NCBI GenBank assembly: GCA_964490875.1
Contig: CAZBEF010000008.1
Location: 15,340-79,339 of the forward strand
DNA from: CAYYYG01 sp964490875
GTDB lineage: Bacteria; Patescibacteriota; Microgenomatia; UBA1406; GWC2-37-13
Direction of reading: 5' to 3'
DNA: 64,000 nucleotides
Numbering within the stretch: the first letter of the stretch is position 1; every line of letters starts with the position of its first letter. The translations under genes and the position numbers were made by a program. The notes beneath the pieces are model-generated. The model searched no databases. It saw only the letters and a program-made list of their open reading frames with translations, and was not told the origin of the DNA. This document shows positions 60,311 to 64,000 of this stretch, piece by piece.

Positions 60311-61303
60311 TCAAACCAGCTCCTGTTGTTCTACAGAGGTGTACGGCAGATTCAAATGCTTATATGCTGCCTGGGTAAGCACACGGCCGCGCGGAGTTTT
60401 CTTTATAAATCCAATCTGCAGCAAATACGGCTCCACAAATTCTTCTACAGTTTGTCTATCTTCAGAAAGTGCAGAAGCGATAGTCTCGACACCAGCCGGA
60501 TTATTATTGAACTTCATACTTATTAAACGCAGATACTGCATATCGATATCGGTCAGTCCTACTTCATCGATTTCGAGCATCGAGAAAAGTTTTTCTGCCA
60601 GTTTATCATCAACAGACTGATGCTTATGAACTTCCAGAATATCTCTCGCCCGTTTTAATATTCTATTGGCGATTCTCGGAGTTTTCCGCGACCGTTTGGC
60701 AATCTGCCGCGCTGCACCTTTGGTGATCGGCAGTTTCAGTATTTCACTGGAGCGGATAATTATTTCTTCCATTTCTTCGACCGTATAATAATCAAGCCGC
60801 ATTAAAAGGCCGAATCTATCGCGGAGAGGGGCAGAAAGGAGAGCTAATTTTGTTGTCGCACCAACAATGGTTATACGCGGAACATTTAATCGGAGAGTTC
60901 GAGCAGCCGGCCCTTTTCCAATAATAATATCAAGGGCATAATCTTCCATTACCGGGTACAGCATTTCTTCGACCGGTTTGGGAATGCGGTGAATTTCATC
61001 GATAAATAGCACATCATTATCTTTTAAGTTTGTGAGAATTGCGGCCAAATCACCGGCTTTTGTAATTGCCGCGCCGGAGGTGATCTTCAGTTCACCTTTC
61101 AATTCATGAGCCATGATATGAGCGAGTGTGGTTTTACCAAGACCGGGAGGGCCATAAAATAAGATATGTTCCGAAGCAAATCCGCGTTTATTGGTGGCTT
61201 CGATAAATAGTTTCAGCGTGTTGACAATACTGGCCTGCCCGATATATTCTTCTAAACTTTGAGGACGGAGAGAGCCAATATCGTTGGCGGAATTTTCTGT
61301 CAT
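60311..61303 (-). CDS. ruvB: Holliday junction branch migration ATPase RuvB
   Basis: This 330-residue AAA+ protein has Walker A GPPGLGKTTLAHI (~48-60), Walker B LFIDEIHRIP, sensor 1 GATTKLALLSAPLRDRFG with its arginine finger, and a C-terminal winged helix (FIKKTPRGRVLTQAAYKHL). It drives branch migration with RuvA. The ATG at 61303 is chosen because minus-strand TATAAT (61311-61316) ends 7 nt before it and the preceding ATG lies within that box. ruvA lies upstream on the same strand, separated by a palindromic repeat. Confidence 0.97.
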   Translation of the reverse strand: MTENSANDIGSLRPQSLEEYIGQASIVNTLKLFIEATNKRGFASEHILFYGPPGLGKTTLAHIMAHELKGELKITSGAAITKAGDLAAILTNLKDNDVLFIDEIHRIPKPVEEMLYPVMEDYALDIIIGKGPAARTLRLNVPRITIVGATTKLALLSAPLRDRFGLLMRLDYYTVEEMEEIIIRSSEILKLPITKGAARQIAKRSRKTPRIANRILKRARDILEVHKHQSVDDKLAEKLFSMLEIDEVGLTDIDMQYLRLISMKFNNNPAGVETIASALSEDRQTVEEFVEPYLLQIGFIKKTPRGRVLTQAAYKHLNLPYTSVEQQELV

Positions 61304-61310
61304 ATGATTC

Positions 61311-61316
61311 ATTATA
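61311..61316 (-). promoter_or_regulatory. -10 box of ruvB, leaderless type
   Basis: TATAAT on the minus strand ends 7 nt before the ATG at 61303. Confidence 0.55.
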
Positions 61317-61363
61317 CCGCAGGTTATTTTTTTGTAAATGAACAAAAGTTCACTTTCCGACCA

Positions 61364-61471
61364 CGTCATTGCGAGGAACGTAGTGACGAAGCAATCCCAT
61401 TATAAAAATCCTTCGGTTAACTCTCGATGAGATTGCCGCGTCGCTCAACGCTCTCGCTCCTCGCAATGACG
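61364..61471. repeat. GTCATTGCGAG-type palindromic repeat between ruvA and ruvB
   Basis: Left end CGTCATTGCGAGGAACGTAG...GAAGCAATCCC, right end GATTGCCGCGTCGCTC...GCTCCTCGCAATGACG. It closely resembles the copy at 52130. Confidence 0.8.
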
Positions 61472-61475
61472 AAAG

Positions 61476-62051
61476 CTATCTTTTTTTAGTAGAAAGTCGA
61501 ATTCCTTCTTTAATTTTTTCCTCTAATGTCATTTCTTTCGGAAGTTTGCCGAGAATGTTTTTTGCATCTTGTGCTTTGAATCCAAGCGAGACCATTGCAT
61601 CAACAAACGTATTGTCATCTTCGGACATATACATTTTCTCGAGCTGGAAATCGCCTTTCATTTTCTGTGAAAGATCGAGCAGAATTTTCATAGAAGTTTT
61701 TCTTCCTAAACCAGGAATCTGTGTGAAAAAGTCTACATTATTTTCGCGGACTGCCTGAATAAGCGCCTCGGGTTTTGATCTGGAGCAGACAAGATATGCG
61801 GTTTTCGGCCCGACTCCGGAAACAGTTAAAAGCATCAGAAATAGTTCATGTTCTTTTTTATGGTTGAATCCAAACAGCACCAACGCATCTTCGCGGACCT
61901 GAAGATAGGTGTAAATCTCAATTGGCGAAGGAATACTCCGGCCAAGTATGGAAGCGGGAAGAAATACTTTATAAAATACTCCGCCTGCCGTTTCTATCAG
62001 CCCGGAATTATTATCTGTCTCAACAAGTGTTCCTTTAATTTTGCCTATCAT
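61476..62051 (-). CDS. ruvA: Holliday junction DNA-binding protein RuvA
   Basis: This 191-residue protein has an N-terminal OB fold (MIGKIKGTLVE, FLPASIL, ALVLFGF), tandem helix-hairpin-helix motifs (LTVSGVGPKTAYLV, IPGLGRKTSMKILLDL) and a C-terminal three-helix domain (NTFVDAMVSLGFKAQDAKNIL) that contacts RuvB. It is of normal length. Minus-strand TATAAT (62068-62073) lies 16 nt before the ATG, giving a leader of only ~10 nt. ruvC is not in the window. Confidence 0.96.
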   Translation of the reverse strand: MIGKIKGTLVETDNNSGLIETAGGVFYKVFLPASILGRSIPSPIEIYTYLQVREDALVLFGFNHKKEHELFLMLLTVSGVGPKTAYLVCSRSKPEALIQAVRENNVDFFTQIPGLGRKTSMKILLDLSQKMKGDFQLEKMYMSEDDNTFVDAMVSLGFKAQDAKNILGKLPKEMTLEEKIKEGIRLSTKKR

Positions 62052-62142
62052 AATAATGAATTAAAAAATTATACAAGAAATTAATTCATATTCCCATCAT
62101 TTGTATATTTCTTATATTCAGATATGACAAAGACCTATAAAA

Positions 62143-62171
62143 TTGACAACCAGATATGCCAGTACTATAAT
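62143..62171 (+). promoter_or_regulatory. consensus promoter, leaderless type
   Basis: TTGACA (62143-62148) and TATAAT (62166-62171) are separated by exactly 17 nt, a perfect sigma-70-type promoter. The ATG at 62180 begins 8 nt after the -10 box. Confidence 0.85.
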
Positions 62172-62179
62172 ACTTTCAT

Positions 62180-63781
62180 ATGTCTGGTTTTAAAGCTGAA
62201 AAAATAAGGTCTGAAATGCCTTCCCTCCATATTAAACATCCTGTTACAAAAGCAGTATTTGCAAGATTTGACTCAGTAACTAGTGATCACTCTGCCAATT
62301 TCCCGATGACAAAAGTAGAAACAATTGCTTTGTTGCATGAACAAGAATTAAGACGCGCAAAGCTTATTGCATATATGAATTCTCTTGGATTAACTGAATG
62401 TAAAAGCAAAGAAGATTTGTCCCTCATTCGGCAGCGAATACTTGATTATTGGGAAACTCGCCCTGATGCAGACTCGTTTGATGACTTAGTAGTAATGAGA
62501 AATCATATGATTACTGCAAGTCAAATAGCAGATCAGGCTAGTTGGTATTTTTCGACAATGGATGCAGCTAATGAATTAGGTTACGGACATCTACCTGTGA
62601 ATAGCTGGTCACCTGATGACTTTAGACAATTAAGTGAATATAATTATGAGAGGAGAAAAGTATCTCTTCTTCCAAAAGGTCTTAATAAACACAACGCACA
62701 GTTACGATTAAGACATCATATTCATGAACCGCAGGTTGAAGAAGAAAAAAATGAAACCAAGTGGGGAAAACAGTCAGTAGAATATGCCAGGGATGCTGAA
62801 ACAGCAGTATTATCGGAATTATTTCATTCATTAGTTAAAGAAACCAAGACCAGATTTGGGACTGATATACTTACATCAAACGCAGTAGTACTGACACCCG
62901 AAGTAAATACATTTGAAGATGCACAACGATTTTCAAGACAATTACCGCCAGAACTTGCCCGTCTATTTCCACAAAATGAAAATGTAAGAGATGAAGTAAT
63001 GGAAATGCCAGATTATAGTACAAATATCTTTTACTCACATCCGAATTTATTAGAAACTAAAGCTCGGCACATACTTGGTAAGCAAGATATACAACTTCCG
63101 CAAGATCCTAAAGCTGGCGATATAGTCGCTCTTCAAAAAAGTTTTTATCCTGTTTTAGTCGAAGCGCTAGGCAAAGCTGTAAAGTCTTATCATCCAGATG
63201 TAGAAAAGTTATTAATGCTTATGGCATCAACATCATTAACAGAAGGAAATTCATATGCTCTTCAGTTAGTGGGATATAATGAATTCGAACGATATAAGGT
63301 TCAAAAACCGCTTGCGGAGTATATTCCTGAGTTTAGAGAATTGGCATTTCGCCGCGGAATAGATCTATCTCCTTTAACAAGAGCTATAGAAATATGGATA
63401 AAAAATAATCCAATTGATAGAGATGTACTTTGTACAGCAATAGATAAAGCTTTTAAAATTGTTGGTCCATTAGCTCAAAGAGCTGCAGCTATACAAATTC
63501 ACAATGAATATGATCCTGAAAGAAGGAAAGAAATGAATCATTTGATGCATGAAAAAGAAGAATTACTCTATCGAATAGATGCTTCCTTACGATCTTTAGG
63601 AATTATTGAACCGTGGGCTCAAAATCTAAGACAAATACTATTTAATACCGGAATAATAACAGATCATGGATATTATCTTCCTACAAATAGTAGTGTTGAA
63701 ACAAGGATGCCATTTTCTATTGAAGAAATTAAAAATGAAATTATGAATCCTCCACAACCGTCTGATTCGTCAAAATCCTGA
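62180..63781 (+). CDS. uncharacterised large soluble protein under a consensus promoter
   Basis: This 533-residue protein is mostly helical, with no signal peptide, membrane helix or recognised catalytic motif. His-rich stretches occur at ~170-180 (LRLRHHIHEP) and a charged helix at ~450 (EYDPERRKEMNHLMHEKEE). It has a perfect sigma-70-type promoter and a leaderless-type start, so strong expression is likely. Its AT-rich codon use resembles the genes at 33174, 38049 and 58485. It converges on enolase with a 10-nt gap. No function is proposed. Confidence 0.6.
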   Translation: MSGFKAEKIRSEMPSLHIKHPVTKAVFARFDSVTSDHSANFPMTKVETIALLHEQELRRAKLIAYMNSLGLTECKSKEDLSLIRQRILDYWETRPDADSFDDLVVMRNHMITASQIADQASWYFSTMDAANELGYGHLPVNSWSPDDFRQLSEYNYERRKVSLLPKGLNKHNAQLRLRHHIHEPQVEEEKNETKWGKQSVEYARDAETAVLSELFHSLVKETKTRFGTDILTSNAVVLTPEVNTFEDAQRFSRQLPPELARLFPQNENVRDEVMEMPDYSTNIFYSHPNLLETKARHILGKQDIQLPQDPKAGDIVALQKSFYPVLVEALGKAVKSYHPDVEKLLMLMASTSLTEGNSYALQLVGYNEFERYKVQKPLAEYIPEFRELAFRRGIDLSPLTRAIEIWIKNNPIDRDVLCTAIDKAFKIVGPLAQRAAAIQIHNEYDPERRKEMNHLMHEKEELLYRIDASLRSLGIIEPWAQNLRQILFNTGIITDHGYYLPTNSSVETRMPFSIEEIKNEIMNPPQPSDSSKS

Positions 63782-63791
63782 CCAACCGGAC

Positions 63792-64000
63792 CTACCTAAG
63801 CTCTTCCCGTTCTATCTGCCACAAGCGGTTATACTTTGCGATACGTTCTCCCCGCGAAGGCGCGCCGAATTTTACGAAGTCCGCTTGTATTCCTACTGCG
63901 AAGTCCGAAATAAAATCATCGTTTGTTTCACCAGAACGGTGCGACACAATATAATTAAAATTATTTTTACGGGAAAGATCGACAACTTCTAATGTCTCGG
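63792..64000 (-). CDS. eno: enolase, C-terminal part (runs off the window)
   Basis: The visible 69 codons encode the end of enolase: ETLEVVDLSRK, the substrate-loop SHRSGETNDDFISDFAVG, then VKFGAPSRGERIAKYNRL and IEREELR. In complete enolases the lysine and SHRSGE residues bind 2-phosphoglycerate in glycolysis. The frame is open at the right edge, so the start lies outside. The neighbouring plus-strand gene ends 10 nt away. Confidence 0.93.
   Translation of the reverse strand, partial: ETLEVVDLSRKNNFNYIVSHRSGETNDDFISDFAVGIQADFVKFGAPSRGERIAKYNRLWQIEREELR

Noticed and set aside
1..64000. CRISPR arrays, insertion sequences, rRNA genes and phage genes
   Set aside because: No regularly spaced direct repeats, transposase-like frames, rRNA-like sequence or phage structural genes were seen. 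The dispersed palindromes are irregularly spaced and not a CRISPR.

Overview
The window looks like a stretch of chromosome from a streamlined, AT-rich bacterium of the Candidate Phyla Radiation (Patescibacteria), probably near Microgenomates. That placement is an inference from gene content and style: short intergenic gaps, trimmed housekeeping proteins (a 95-residue AtpH, a 440-residue UvrC without its C-terminal end), membrane-anchored LysM, LemA and DUF202-type proteins, and short repeats of the kind often translated in such genomes (VILSNAKDPE, KSEVRSPKSE). No rRNA is present to fix the taxon. TGA is used as a stop (for example at 32950, 53799 and 63781), so this is genetic code 11, not the Gracilibacteria code.

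Layout. 1-4470: end of a polysaccharide locus (flippase tail, two GT4 and one GT2 glycosyltransferases, an O-antigen polymerase/ligase-like protein). 4448-6619 (minus): Ig-like anchored protein directly behind two tRNA genes, then a LysM protein. 6725-10232: polX, lemA, htpX. 10433-14372: an 888-residue asparagine synthetase fused to an F420-glutamate-ligase-like domain, a small membrane protein, an anchored cyclophilin and an unlisted 53-residue membrane ORF. 14451-17553: gatCAB. 17597-19252: secreted cohesin/dockerin-like protein. 19312-22539: dnaE. 22599-29271: F-type ATP synthase operon (atpZ/I-like, B, E, F, H, A, G, D, C) interrupted by three palindromic repeats. 29322-33060: topA, rplS, yraN, an MscS-related protein, tRNA-Glu. 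33174-38822: mostly single-gene units of poorly known function, including an ATP-grasp-like/isoaspartyl-peptidase pair behind a long leader. 38865-44686: two convergent sensor kinases, DUF202, DedA, a methyltransferase-like gene. 44825-53573: uvrB, uvrA, a transglutaminase-like protein and uvrC. 53581-58394: secG, an oligopeptide-binding-type protein, tRNA-Leu, a copper P-type ATPase and a two-domain DUF305 gene broken by one in-frame stop. 58485-64000: an orphan gene, NUDIX hydrolase, three tRNAs, ruvB, ruvA, another orphan gene and the end of enolase.

Recurring themes are the main interest. (1) At least 17 genes have a -10 box only 5-10 nt before the start codon, which implies leaderless mRNAs. 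Shine-Dalgarno sites appear before only a few genes (lemA, atpE, the 74-residue ORF at 49946). (2) Eleven copies of GTCATTGCGAG/GTCATCCTGAG palindromes occur, one of them translated inside the copper ATPase. (3) An AGTCCGA heptamer tandem repeat has entered the coding sequences of gatB and uvrB. (4) A separate ~100-nt palindromic element occurs twice (2407-2507, 10325-10420). (5) Two tRNA genes encode C at T-loop position 55, and one tRNA ends 3 nt before a start codon.

No rRNA, CRISPR array, transposase, phage gene or origin was seen. No stretch over 300 bases lacks a gene or an annotated element.
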